DNA of 64,000 nucleotides from Candidatus Dechloromonas phosphorivorans. GTDB lineage: Bacteria; Pseudomonadota; Gammaproteobacteria; Burkholderiales; Rhodocyclaceae. This document shows, piece by piece, positions 28,634 to 36,691 of this stretch. Positions within the stretch are counted from its first letter, which is position 1. Each line of letters opens with the position of its first letter. The notes beneath the pieces were generated by a model, which saw only the letters and a program-made list of their open reading frames with translations, did no database searches and was not told where the DNA came from. Position numbers and translations under genes: made by a program. The stretch covers positions 62,001 to 126,000 of the forward strand of contig JADJMS010000045.1 in NCBI GenBank assembly GCA_016709495.1. Reading direction: 5' to 3'.

Positions 28634-29406
28634 TAAACACTCCTCTGTCCCCCCGTCAAAGTAACACAGGGGCTATTGATATATGACCACGAAAGCACCA
28701 TTCCCCGGCATGCCGGAAGTTTGTGCAACCCCAAAACTCTTTCCCGGCATTCTCGCCACTCTTTGCCATACGGCGAACCATCTGGCTTGAGCAACGAGGG
28801 CAGTCGGGGCCTGAATCGATTTTTTGAACAACATCAAAATCTTGTTTTATTGCTGATACGTTCACATCACCAAGAGTTGTCGGCGCAGTCACGTCACTTG
28901 GTTCAATTTTCGCCCCCATGGCATTGGCTATCGATGCACTGATTTCGGCTAATGTGTATGTGCTTTTGCCGGAAAGAAGATCAGGGAATACCGGCAGCAG
29001 TACAAATGCTTTCGAGAAATTTGTCGCGTCCTTGCCGATTTTCCTTGGCATGCGATTGATCATTGAGTTCAATCACGCACACCGGTTTGAGGTCATTCGG
29101 GCGGCACAGGACAAAATCAAAGTGTTTGGCACTGATCTGGTTGAAGGCGCTTTGCCACTGCGGCTTTGGCGTGCCCTTGGCAACCGCGACAATATCTGCC
29201 ACGCGAACCTTGCCGAACACCCGGAAATCATTGCCGACGGCTTGATCCAGCACACCGAGAAACGAGCGCTCTGCTGGTGTGAATAGCGCGTCACCTAGGG
29301 CGTAGGGAAAAACCTCCGGGCCTTCAGGGGGTGAACGATTGCGCCGCTTTATTAGGAAAAACCCGACCAGCGCCAGCAGTACCAAGACAAGCAGCAACCA
29401 ACGCAT
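28633..29406 (-). CDS. Membrane-anchored DUF2726 nuclease-like protein with C-terminal C4 zinc finger (three indels)
   Basis: 258 aa after repair. An N-terminal anchor (WLLLVLVLLALVGFFLI), a DUF2726 domain (YALGDALFTPAERSFLGVL, VRVADIVAV, FNQISAKHFDFVLCRP, VIELNDQSHA) and a topoisomerase-type zinc ribbon (CPRCSSQMVRR ... FWGCTNFPACRG). DUF2726 is related to restriction-endonuclease-like folds; FDFVL and VIELN fit the D and ExN positions. The missing bases are near 28992, 28975 and 28705; the last restores the fourth zinc cysteine and moves the stop to 28633, overlapping the next gene. GGGAG precedes the ATG. A nucleolytic role is inferred, not shown. Confidence 0.72.
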
Positions 29407-29745
29407 TGAGGCTCCCTAACCACCGTTTATATGAATAATAATTTTGACTACCCGATCAGGATACGCCGTTTGCATGTTCCGCTCAAGGCAAAAGCCGCTC
29501 TGGCAGCGATTCGCACTAATATTCATGGGACAAGTATGTGTTTTCTCAACAACCCAAATTCAATTGGCCAATTTGAAGACTGTTACGGTCAACGCCGAAA
29601 AAGCCCCGAAAATTTTGCGCCATGACCTTTGGTGGCCGGCTCCTTCGATCCATTACGGAACGGTACAAATCTCAACGCTTATTTGGAATAAGCTCTTGCA
29701 TCAAAACACTGGGCTTACCAACCCGACTTCACAGGAGAATCACTC
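29407..29745. other. Intergenic region with one dispersed repeat
   Basis: Lies between the divergent DUF2726 gene and the small anchored-protein gene. A short plus-strand frame ending near 29625 has no recognisable content. The one clear feature is the repeat at 29581. Confidence 0.4.
29581..29619 (+). repeat. Dispersed TGTTACGGTCAACG element
   Basis: Best-formed copy: core TGTTACGGTCAACGCC, then GAAAAA, five bases, then GAAAATTTT. Preceded by AGAC as in the copies at 30922 and 36470. Confidence 0.8.
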
Positions 29746-30144
29746 ATGGCCATCCCATGGCTCGCCATACTGAGCAACGTGCCTTGGAAGGACGTTATCG
29801 ATAAAGCCCCCAAAGTTGCTGATGGTGCAAAGAAGCTCTGGAAATCTGTGGTACAAGAAGTCTGGCCCGTCGGAGCCTGCTAATACAAACGTTAAGCCAG
29901 CCCACTCAAGCGAAGAACAAACGATTGCATCGCTGGACACACGAATTATCGAGCTCAAAAACGAGGTGACAGCCTTGCATGATCAGATGCTCGCTTCTTC
30001 AGAAATCATCGAAGCGCTGGCCGAGCAAATACGCAGTTGATCAAGAGTATCGAGATATTTCGCGGCCGCGTGCTGCGCCTTGGATTGCTCACGGTAACGC
30101 TGTCGCTTGTCGCATTGTTGGCGCTTTACCGGACGTTTCCCTGA
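29746..30144 (+). CDS. Small C-terminally membrane-anchored coiled-coil protein (two indels)
   Basis: 132 aa when frames are joined: MAIPWLAILSNVPWKDVIDK start, a Lys/Trp segment (ADGAKKLWKS), a flexible Ser/Pro/Ala linker, a coiled coil (ASLDTRIIELKNEVTALHDQ then MLASSEIIEALAEQN) and one C-terminal helix (LGLLTVTLSLVALLALY). One extra G near 29850 and one missing A near 30027 explain the interruptions. AGGAG at 29732-29736 precedes the ATG. I recall proteins with the same MAIPWL...VPW start as conserved hypotheticals in betaproteobacteria, but no function is known. It is divergent from the DUF2726 pair. Confidence 0.6.
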
Positions 30145-30182
30145 GGCGTCAGCCCGCCGATAAAATATGCCTTACCACTTCG

Positions 30183-30476
30183 TTATCCAACCTGTGCGTG
30201 CCTGATGCTGACGGTTGGCCGGTGCGGCTCTGCCTGCCACAGATCATAGGCCAGTTGCCCTTTCAGCCAACTTTCCGCGGTCGGCCCATCCAGCCATGAC
30301 TCCAGACGCAGGGCAAGATCTATGCTGACCCCAGCCTTGCCATTGAGCACACGCGATAGCGTTACCCGGTTAATGCCAAGTTCTTCTGCAGCCTGCGTGA
30401 CCGTCAGGCCGAGCGCCGGCAAAATATCTTCCTTCAAGGTTTCGCCGGGGTGTGGCGGATTGAACATTCGTCCCAT
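30183..30476 (-). CDS. higA: HigA-type antitoxin (XRE family)
   Basis: 97-aa addiction-module antitoxin. HPGETLKEDILPALGLTVTQ is the HigA/VapI leader and AAEELGINRVTLSRVLNGKA the helix-turn-helix; SWLDGPTAESWLKGQLAYDL is the typical tail. It should neutralise the upstream-encoded HigB-like toxin and repress the operon. The gene follows the toxin gene by nine bases, the inverted (toxin-first) order characteristic of higBA. Confidence 0.9.
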   Translation of the reverse strand: MGRMFNPPHPGETLKEDILPALGLTVTQAAEELGINRVTLSRVLNGKAGVSIDLALRLESWLDGPTAESWLKGQLAYDLWQAEPHRPTVSIRHAQVG

Positions 30477-30485
30477 GCGATTCTC

Positions 30486-30764
30486 CTAGTGATAGTCCTG
30501 GTAATCGACCAGGATGGCGTCTTCGCCTTCAAACATGAAAGTCACGCGCCAGTTTCCATTAACCGTCACCGACCAGTGATCGGCAAGATCACCAGCCAGT
30601 GGATGCAATTTCCAGCCCGGCATGTTCATTTCTTTGGCCGACCGAACGTCATTCAACTGGCGTAATTGCCGAGCCAGTCGTGCGGCGTGATCGGGGCGAA
30701 TGCCTGACTTGCTGCCTGTCTCGAAAAACAGCTTCAGACCTTTGTGTTTGAAGTGCTTGATCAT
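30486..30764 (-). CDS. higB: HigB-type toxin (RelE superfamily mRNA interferase)
   Basis: 92 aa from MIKHFKHKGLK. RelE-fold features: GLKLFFETGSKSGIRPDHAA, the basic segment ARQLRQLNDVRSAKEMNMPG, the C-terminal WSVTVNGNWRVTFMFEGEDA and final VDYQDYH. Such toxins cleave ribosome-bound mRNA. The frame runs further upstream, but that extension crosses the palindromic operator and is unlikely to be translated. Confidence 0.9.
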   Translation of the reverse strand: MIKHFKHKGLKLFFETGSKSGIRPDHAARLARQLRQLNDVRSAKEMNMPGWKLHPLAGDLADHWSVTVNGNWRVTFMFEGEDAILVDYQDYH

Positions 30765-30773
30765 CGGATAATT

Positions 30774-30790
30774 GTAGCGCGATGCGCTAC
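30774..30790. promoter_or_regulatory. Inverted-repeat operator upstream of higBA
   Basis: GTAGCGC-GAT-GCGCTAC, a perfect 7-bp inverted repeat with a three-base centre, ten bases upstream of the toxin start. Position and symmetry fit a HigA autoregulatory site. Confidence 0.6.
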
Positions 30791-30921
30791 ACGCCACAAC
30801 CAAAAATAGTCGATGTTGGCGAAGGAGTGGCACGGATAGCGTCAGCGAGCAACACAAGGCTAAAAAGGAGTCGGGGTAGGGTTTCCTCGCTAACTCAGGA
30901 TTTTTAGGTCATTTGTAAGAC

Positions 30922-30957
30922 TGTTACGGTCAACGCTCAAAAGCCGAGAAAATCTGA
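30922..30957 (+). repeat. Dispersed TGTTACGGTCAACG element
   Basis: Core TGTTACGGTCAACGC, then CAAAA, five bases, GAAAAT. It lies in the otherwise featureless 570-bp gap between higBA and the TonB-like gene and is preceded by AGAC. Confidence 0.75.
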
Positions 30958-31340
30958 TCGCTCAATAGTCATGTGCCGCTTCCTGCTGTAGTGCTGCCCG
31001 CCGGTTTTCATCGCATCCGTCATTTTGGTTTGCTTGCCAATGGCGGACGCCGAGGGTGGAAAAGCTGTTTTACGGACCTAGCCAGCATGCTTTCATTGCA
31101 GGGCGCTTGAGTCTGACTACATAATTGACGCATGAGTATCAATTTATCAACGGCCACTGCTGTCTGCGCAAGCGCTGCCAGACATCATCACCCCATGGAA
31201 AACCTCGTCCGGGCGAGTGTTTCAGCGGGCCGTTTTCCTTCGATTGAAGGTGTCGCGATAACGGTGCGCGCTTGAATCCTCTGGAGTCTGCCTCACCATC
31301 CGATCCCTTGCCGGCGTACTCAAGGGATGCGGTTCGGCGC

Positions 31341-33165
31341 ATGAGCTCCGATGGCCGACGGCTTTGTCTTCCGCTGTTGATTTCGCTGTTCTTCCACGCG
31401 CTGATGTTGAGCCTGCAATTCGGCAGTCAGGAATTCGGGCTGCCGGGCTTTGCCCTTCCCTGGCAGGATCGACGGGTTGAGGTGCCTGAGCTGCGTGCGG
31501 TGCTGACACTGCCTCCGCTCATGGAGGCGAAACCAGCCAGCAGCGCTGACCCCGTGCCGTTGCTGCCGGAACCGCTGGAGCAAAGCCTGGCCGCTGGGCC
31601 GATGATCGTGACTTTCAAAGCACCGGCACCGCCCCCGGTACAAGCAGCCCCGGCGCAACCAAGGCCAAGGAGCACGCCCCCATTGCCCAAGGCCAAACCA
31701 AAGCCAAAGGCAGCGACTGTCGCAGCCCCGACCAAAGTGCTTACTGAGTCGCCTGCTGATCTGCCCGCCGAGGCAGCGGCTGAGTCACCGGCGGCAGCAC
31801 CGGCTGATGCGGCCCCTCCGCCCAAGCCTTTTCCGGCCGTGATTGCCATGGAGCAGTCCAAAGAAGCCGAATTCGTCGTACCGCCCGCACCGTTGGAGCC
31901 AACGACTGCCGTAACACCGGCACCAGCAGATGTTGGCAGAGCAACGAAGGCCCGTGTCGAGCAGCAGACACTTGAACGAGTCGCCGAGGAAGAAGTTGCA
32001 AGGGCGGAGTCTGTACGGCTGGAGAACGAACGACAAGCTGAAGCCCGGCAGGGAGGCAGTTCGTCAGGAAGCGTTGCGTGCTGAATCGGCACGTGCTGAA
32101 GCTGAACGCCGTGAGCAGGCACGACAGATCACGGCCCAACAGGAAGCAACTCGTCAAGAAGCTGCGCGAGCCGAGGCGACCCGTATTGAAGCCGAGCGCC
32201 GGGAGAATGCACGACAGGCCGCGGCTCAGCAGGACACCGCACGCCAGGAAGCAACACGTGCAGAGGCTGCGCGTATTGAGGCAGAACGCCGTGAGAATGT
32301 GCGACAAGCCGCTGTCCAGCAGGAAGCAGCGCGTCAGGAAATAGCGCGGGTTGAGGCGGCACGTATCGAGGCCGAGCATCGGGAAAATGCACGACAAGCC
32401 GCCGCCCAGAAGGAAGCTCCGCCAGGAAGCCCCCCAAGCAGCAAGAGCCGAGGCTGCTCGGGCTGAGGCCGAACGTCGGGAGAATGCACGACAAGCAGCT
32501 GCCCAACAGGAAGCCGCACGCCAGGAAGCGGCAAGAGCCGAGGCGGCACGTATCGAGGCTGAACGCCGAGAGGGTGCTCGACAGGCAGCAGCCAAACAAG
32601 AGGCCGCGCGTCAGGAAGCGGCGCGGGCGGATGCAGCACGGCTTGAGTCCGAACGTCAGGAAGGTGCTCGTCAAGCTGCAGCCCAGCAGGAGGCAGCTCG
32701 CCAGGAAGCGGCGCGAATCGAAGCAGCACGGTCCGAAGCTGCGCAGCTCGACGCCAAGCGGGAGCAGGATGCGCGGCGGGATGCAGCGAGGCGGGCAATG
32801 GGTAAGCAGTTGGACGAGGAAGCCGCCCGCCGTAAAGAAGCTGAGCAGGCCCCCCCTGAACTCATCCTCACGCGGAAGCCTGGAGCAGGAAGATCACGCT
32901 CAACATGGGGTTCGATTTGGTGCGCGAGGCAGCCAAGCAGCCGCACACGGATCCCATGGTCACGGTGGCAATTCGCGGTGACGGTTCAATCGAGTCAATA
33001 ACGTTTGTGCGCTCCAGCGGCGTACCCGCGATTGATGATGCGATTCGCCGCATTATCCATAGCCAGATGCCCTATCTTCCTTTCCAGCCAGCACTTTCAC
33101 GCGAATACGACGTGATCGAAATCCGCCGAACCTGGCACTTTGACACGGCGATTCGGTTGTATTGA
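31341..33165 (+). CDS. TonB/TolA-like energy-transducer protein with long repeat coiled coil (three indels)
   Basis: Single inner-membrane helix (LCLPLLISLFFHALMLSL), a Pro/Ala/Lys-rich periplasmic stretch (PPLPKAKPKPKAATV), about seven 30-residue Ala/Glu/Arg repeats, and a TonB C-terminal domain (VTVAIRGDGSIESITFVRSS, IHSQMPYLPFQPALSREY, IRRTWHFD). Layout matches TolA/TonB hybrids that span the periplasm and contact an outer-membrane partner. Frames shift by an extra G near 32052, an extra C near 32419 and a missing base near 32878. An in-frame TTG at 31272 is an alternative start; ATG 31341 places a basic segment directly before the helix. No exbBD, tolQR or receptor neighbour is present, so the partner is unknown. 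Confidence 0.75.
32110..32770 (+). repeat. Tandem 90-bp repeats encoding 30-residue coiled-coil units
   Basis: About seven degenerate copies of a unit reading R-[EQ]-x-A-R-Q-A-A-A-Q-Q-E-A-A-R-Q-E-A-A-R-A-E-A-A-R-[IL]-E-[AS]-E-R. One unit is three residues longer. Nucleotide copies are diverged but in register. Confidence 0.8.
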
Positions 33166-33226
33166 CCGGACAATAACAGCCGCTCGCGTCCCTGATCGAC
33201 TCGGCCATTTACAAAAACAAACCCAG

Positions 33227-33265
33227 GTAATAAATAGTTTTGTCTTAGACAAAACTATTTATTAC
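33227..33265. promoter_or_regulatory. 39-bp perfect palindrome upstream of the SDR operon
   Basis: Two 18-base arms, GTAATAAATAGTTTTGTC and its exact complement, flank a TTA centre. The AT-rich sequence lies 83 bases before the SDR start and 62 bases after the TonB-like stop. There is no T-run, so an operator is more likely than a terminator. Confidence 0.7.
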
Positions 33266-33347
33266 ACCTACAATCCAGACTTCTGTCCAATTCGCATGCC
33301 GTTGTCCACGACAACATCGGCGAACCCTAAAAAAGCCTGGAGTTAGC

Positions 33348-34086
33348 ATGGAAAAAACAGTCCTCATCACAGGCGCCGCCGGGCTGGGGCAGGCCACTTG
33401 CCCGCCAACTCGCGGCTAAAGGTTGCCGGCTTGTCCTGGTCAGCCGCGATATTGAGCGTCTGCAAGCCATTTATGGCGAACAACATCTGCAAATCGCCGC
33501 TGATGTCTCTACCGTTGCTGGAGCGCGCCAAGTACTGGCGACGGCTCGCGAACATGACTTGCTGCCGACGGCCCTGGCCCATTGCGTCGGCAATATTCGC
33601 CTGAGCGCCCTGCACCGCATGACCGAGACGGATTTCACCGATTGCCTGAACGCCAATCTGGTCAGCGCATTTCATCCCCTGGCGGCCTTTGTTGGCGCTT
33701 TGCGCGAAGCCAAATTGCCGGGAGCCGCGGTGCTCGTTTCTTCGGTGGCGGCGCGCATCGGCACGCCGAATCATGAGGCAATTGCAGCATCCAAGGCCGG
33801 CGTTGAGGGATTGGTACGCGGCACGGCTGCAACTTATGCGAGTAATGGCATACGGGTCAATGCGGTGGCACCGGGCATTATGGATACCCCGGCCACTACC
33901 GGCATTTTGGCCAGCAGCATGGGGCGCGAAGCGGCCGCGCGGCAGTACCCGTTACCCGGCATCGGCTCAGCAGATGAATTGGCGGCATTGATGGTCTGGT
34001 TGCTCTCCGACCATGCCGCACGCGTCACCGGGCAAGTCTGGGCGCTGGATGGCGGGTTTTCGACCATCCGGCCGCTGGTCAAATGA
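33348..34086 (+). CDS. SDR-family oxidoreductase lacking the catalytic tyrosine (one indel)
   Basis: About 245 aa with the SDR Rossmann motif ITGAAGLGQA, a central VGN (AHCVGNIRLSAL), the catalytic serine in VLVSSVAARIG, cofactor-loop VNAVAPGIMDTPATT and C-terminal GQVWALDGGFS. In the active-site helix the usual YxxxK reads IAASK, so the tyrosine is replaced by isoleucine (HEAIAASKAGVEG). An extra A near 33402 breaks the frame just after the nucleotide-binding motif. It is first of a run of overlapping genes behind a long palindrome. The substrate is unknown; loss of tyrosine suggests altered or absent dehydrogenase chemistry. Confidence 0.75.
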
Positions 34087-34311
34087 CGACCCCGCTCCCG
34101 CGCAGTGTGGCCTGGCCGGCGCTGCTGGTGGACGCGACAATGGCAAGTTTTCTACTGGTGCCGGGTTTTGTGGCGCACTATCTTCCAGGACAAGCGTTTA
34201 GCTCGCAGTCAGACTTTGCCGGACTGGTATCTGCCGCTACGCTTCCACCTGACCAGTGTGGCTTGCCTGTCCCTGAGCGTGCTTGGGTTTTTGTCGTTTG
34301 GTCGTATTTGA
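34083..34311 (+). CDS. Small membrane protein downstream of the SDR (one indel)
   Basis: Starts at the ATGA overlap with the SDR stop (MTTPLPRSVAWPALLVDATM), with a hydrophobic stretch FLLVPGFVAHYL; after one extra base near 34225 the continuing frame gives WYLPLRFHLTSVACLSLSVL and ends LGFLSFGRI. About 75 aa, probably two membrane segments. The family is not recognised. Confidence 0.45.
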
Positions 34312-34324
34312 GCAAGGAGTCGCC

Positions 34325-34675
34325 ATGAATGCCTTCAACAGACTGCCGGGTTTTACCAGAACGCCGCCGGGCAAGGAGCGCAAGGTGATCCGTATGCTGC
34401 CCATGATTTTTTTGGTCGGCACTCTGCTACTCGCTTTGCCATCTCTATTTGTACGGTTCTTTCCGTGGGATGGTACTGAAACAGAAATTGCCACGCGCAT
34501 CTTGAGCTTTGACATCTATGTGATCAGCCTCGTCATTCTGCACTGGACGGTGGTGGTCACCGTCGGCATTGCCGCATTCATCATCATGGTTATGAAAGGC
34601 CCGGCCTATGTCGCTGATCCTTATCACCTTGATGAAACCGACACGCCCGATGCGCCTAAGAAGCGTGGCAATTAG
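34325..34675 (+). CDS. Uncharacterised two-helix membrane protein
   Basis: 116 aa from an ATG with AAGGAG just upstream. Two strong hydrophobic segments (LPMIFLVGTLLLALPSLFV and IYVISLVILHWTVVVTVGIA then AFIIMVM) and a polar C-terminus (GPAYVADPYHLDETD). Family not recognised. It lies between the SDR/small membrane gene and the ABC1-kinase gene, all on one strand with minimal gaps, so they probably act together, perhaps in membrane lipid or quinone metabolism (inference from the ABC1 neighbour). Confidence 0.6.
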   Translation: MNAFNRLPGFTRTPPGKERKVIRMLPMIFLVGTLLLALPSLFVRFFPWDGTETEIATRILSFDIYVISLVILHWTVVVTVGIAAFIIMVMKGPAYVADPYHLDETDTPDAPKKRGN

Positions 34676-34681
34676 CGCACC

Positions 34682-36020
34682 ATGCCGGGCAAATTGAAAC
34701 CTTCGGCAGTGCCCAGCGGGCGCTGGTCGCGCATGGCCAGGCTGGGCAGTCTGGCTGGCGGGGTTGCCGGCAATATGCTGGCGGAGGGTGCGCGGCAGTT
34801 TGCGCAAGGCAAGCGCCCGAAAATCAATGAACTGCTGCTGACGCCGGCCAACGCCCGGCGCGTTACCGACCAGTTGGCGCAATTACGCGGCGCGGCGATG
34901 AAGGTCGGGCAATTGATGTCGATGGATGCCGGCGATCTGTTGCCGCCGGAACTGGCCGAAATCCTCGCCCGCCTGCGCGCCGACGCCAGCCCGATGCCGA
35001 TGAGCCAGGTGGTCAGCGTGCTCAACGCCAACTGGGGCGAAGGCTGGGACCGGCATTTTCAGCAGTTTTCATTTACGCCGGTGGCGGCTGCCTCGATTGG
35101 GCAGGTTCATCTTGGGCAGGCTAGGGACGGCCAACGACTGGCGATCAAAATCCAGTACCCCGGCGTGCGCCAGAGCATCAATAGCGATGTAGACAACGTC
35201 GCCACCCTGCTCCGCCTCTCCGGCCTGCTGCCCAAATCACTGGACATTGCGCCGCTGATGGCCGAAGCCAAACAGCAGTTGCACCATGAAGCCGATTACC
35301 TGCGCGAAGGCGCCTACATGGGCCAGTACGGCGACCTGCTGCGCCACGCCGGCGAATTCAGCCTGCCGCAAATGCACCGCGCGCTGACCACTGAAAACAT
35401 CCTCGTCATGACGCGCATGGACGGCGTGCCGGTTGAATCACTGAGCGATGCACCGCAAGCCGAGCGCGACCGTGTGATCGGTTTGCTCTTCCATTTATTG
35501 TTCCGCGAAATTTTGAATTCCGCCTGATCCAGACCGACCCCAACTTTGCCAATTACCGCTACGACAGCGATTCCCGGCAACTGATCCTGCTCGATTTCGG
35601 TGCCCCGCGCAGCTATCAAGCACCGATGATTGAGCACTATCGCCGCTTGATGCACGGCGCCACGACCGGCAATCGTCCGGCGATGAACGACGCGGCGCAG
35701 GCGATTGGCTACTTTCAGGCCGACATCAGCGATGCGCAGCGTAATCTCGTACTCGACATTTTCGCGCTGGCTTGCGAACCCTTGCGCCACGAGGGCGAAT
35801 ACGATTTCGGGCGCTCGATCTCGCGGCCCGCATCCGCGATGCCAGGCATGGATCGCGACTTCTGCACACCCCGCCGGCCGACACGCTGTTTTTGCACCGC
35901 AAGCTGGGTGGGCTTTATCTGCTGGCGGCAAGATTGAAAGCGCGGGTCAATGTGCAAAAAATGGCGGCAAATTTCCTGTCGACCGTAACAAATCACAGCG
36001 CAACGGCGCACAGCCACTGA
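34682..36020 (+). CDS. ABC1/UbiB-family atypical kinase (two indels)
   Basis: Family motifs in order: the KxGQ motif (RGAAMKVGQLMSMDAGDLLP), the Ala-rich loop (VAAASIGQVHLGQARDG), invariant lysine in LAIKIQYPGVRQSI, the catalytic segment LFREIFEFRLIQTDPNFANY (recovered by restoring one T near 35514) and the DFG-like LILLDFGAPRSY. A second missing base near 35857 moves into the frame that ends LGGLYLLAARLKARVNVQKM. About 447 aa. ABC1 proteins support ubiquinone synthesis or lipid homeostasis, with ATPase rather than protein-kinase activity. This is probably an AarF-type paralogue; canonical ubiB normally sits with ubiE-ubiJ, absent here. Confidence 0.85.
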
Positions 36021-36037
36021 AACCAACGGAGAGCCAC

Positions 36038-36506
36038 TTGTCCAAACTAAACGCCCTGATCAGCCTGATGCTTGCCACGTTGACCGCCACCGCCAGCGAA
36101 GACAGCATGAAGCCGCCAACCAGCCGGCAAATCAATCAGGAAGCCTTGTCCTGCACCCACCCCGGCAATTGCGTGAACTCCTTCAGCAGCTACGGCCTTG
36201 AAGCATTGGTCTTTGAGGGGCAATGGCGAACAGGCAATGGCCCTGTTGCGCGCGACGCTTACCACCTTCCCGGAAGCAACTATCGTCAACACAGCACCGC
36301 TCTATCTGGAGGTGATTTTCACCACCCCAATCGGTTTCAAGGATCAGATCGAGTTCCGCATTGACGAGCCGTCAAAACGCATCGACTTCCGTTCGCGCTC
36401 CAAGATTGGCTTGTACGATTTCAACAAGAACCGCTCACGGATGCAGGATTTCACAGCCAGTTTCAAGACTGTTACGGTCAACGCCCTAAATTCCGGAAAA
36501 AATTAA
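36038..36506 (+). CDS. DUF1499 exported protein (one indel)
   Basis: About 155 aa. A TTG at 36038 with CGGAGAG upstream gives a signal-like N-terminus (LNALISLMLATLTATASE); ATG 36068 is the alternative. The DUF1499 domain is clear: CTHPGNCVNSFSSY, LYLEVIFTTPIGFKDQIEFR and the closing IDFRSRSKIGLYDFNKNRSR. An extra G in a GGGG run near 36218 breaks the frame. Function unknown. The last dozen codons (KTVTVNALNSGKN) are supplied by a dispersed repeat copy, so the native end was probably slightly earlier. Confidence 0.78.
36470..36506 (+). repeat. Dispersed TGTTACGGTCAACG element forming the DUF1499 C-terminus
   Basis: Core TGTTACGGTCAACGCCC, then TAAATT, CCGG and AAAAAATT. It overlaps the end of the coding sequence, and the repeat provides the TAA stop. 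Confidence 0.78.
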
Positions 36507-36657
36507 CCACGCCCGGTCAAAGGAAAGAAATCCGTTTGTTCCAGTGGTGGCGCCCACTATCAGACCAAACTTGCGCCGCCATACGGTTGGCAATCAATGA
36601 ACATTTGACCACTGGCGGAAGATGATTTCCGCATACAGTATTGCGCCCCTCAGATAC

Positions 36658-36673
36658 CTGTATAAAAATACAG
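36658..36673. promoter_or_regulatory. LexA (SOS) box upstream of umuDC
   Basis: CTGTATAAAAATACAG matches CTGT-N8-ACAG exactly, with an AT-only centre. It lies 18 bases before the umuD start, overlapping the expected promoter, so LexA should repress umuDC directly. An ATACAGTAT half-like site lies at about 36633. Confidence 0.9.
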
Positions 36674-36691
36674 TCTTCGGAGGTATCGCAC

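Noticed and set aside
31427..32674. Overlapping minus-strand frames opposite the TonB-like gene
   Set aside because: Produced by the 90-bp repeat read in other frames; cysteine/serine/alanine-rich low complexity, no protein features.
33227..33265. Assigning the palindrome to a specific light- or stress-responsive regulator
   Set aside because: The SDR/ABC1 neighbourhood recalls photolyase-linked gene clusters, but no photolyase, MerR or sigma gene is in the window, so naming the regulator would be guesswork.
35958..35990. Reverse-orientation dispersed element at the end of the ABC1-kinase gene
   Set aside because: Shares TGTTACGGTC and a GAAATTTGC-like tail but diverges in between; too weak to list as a copy.
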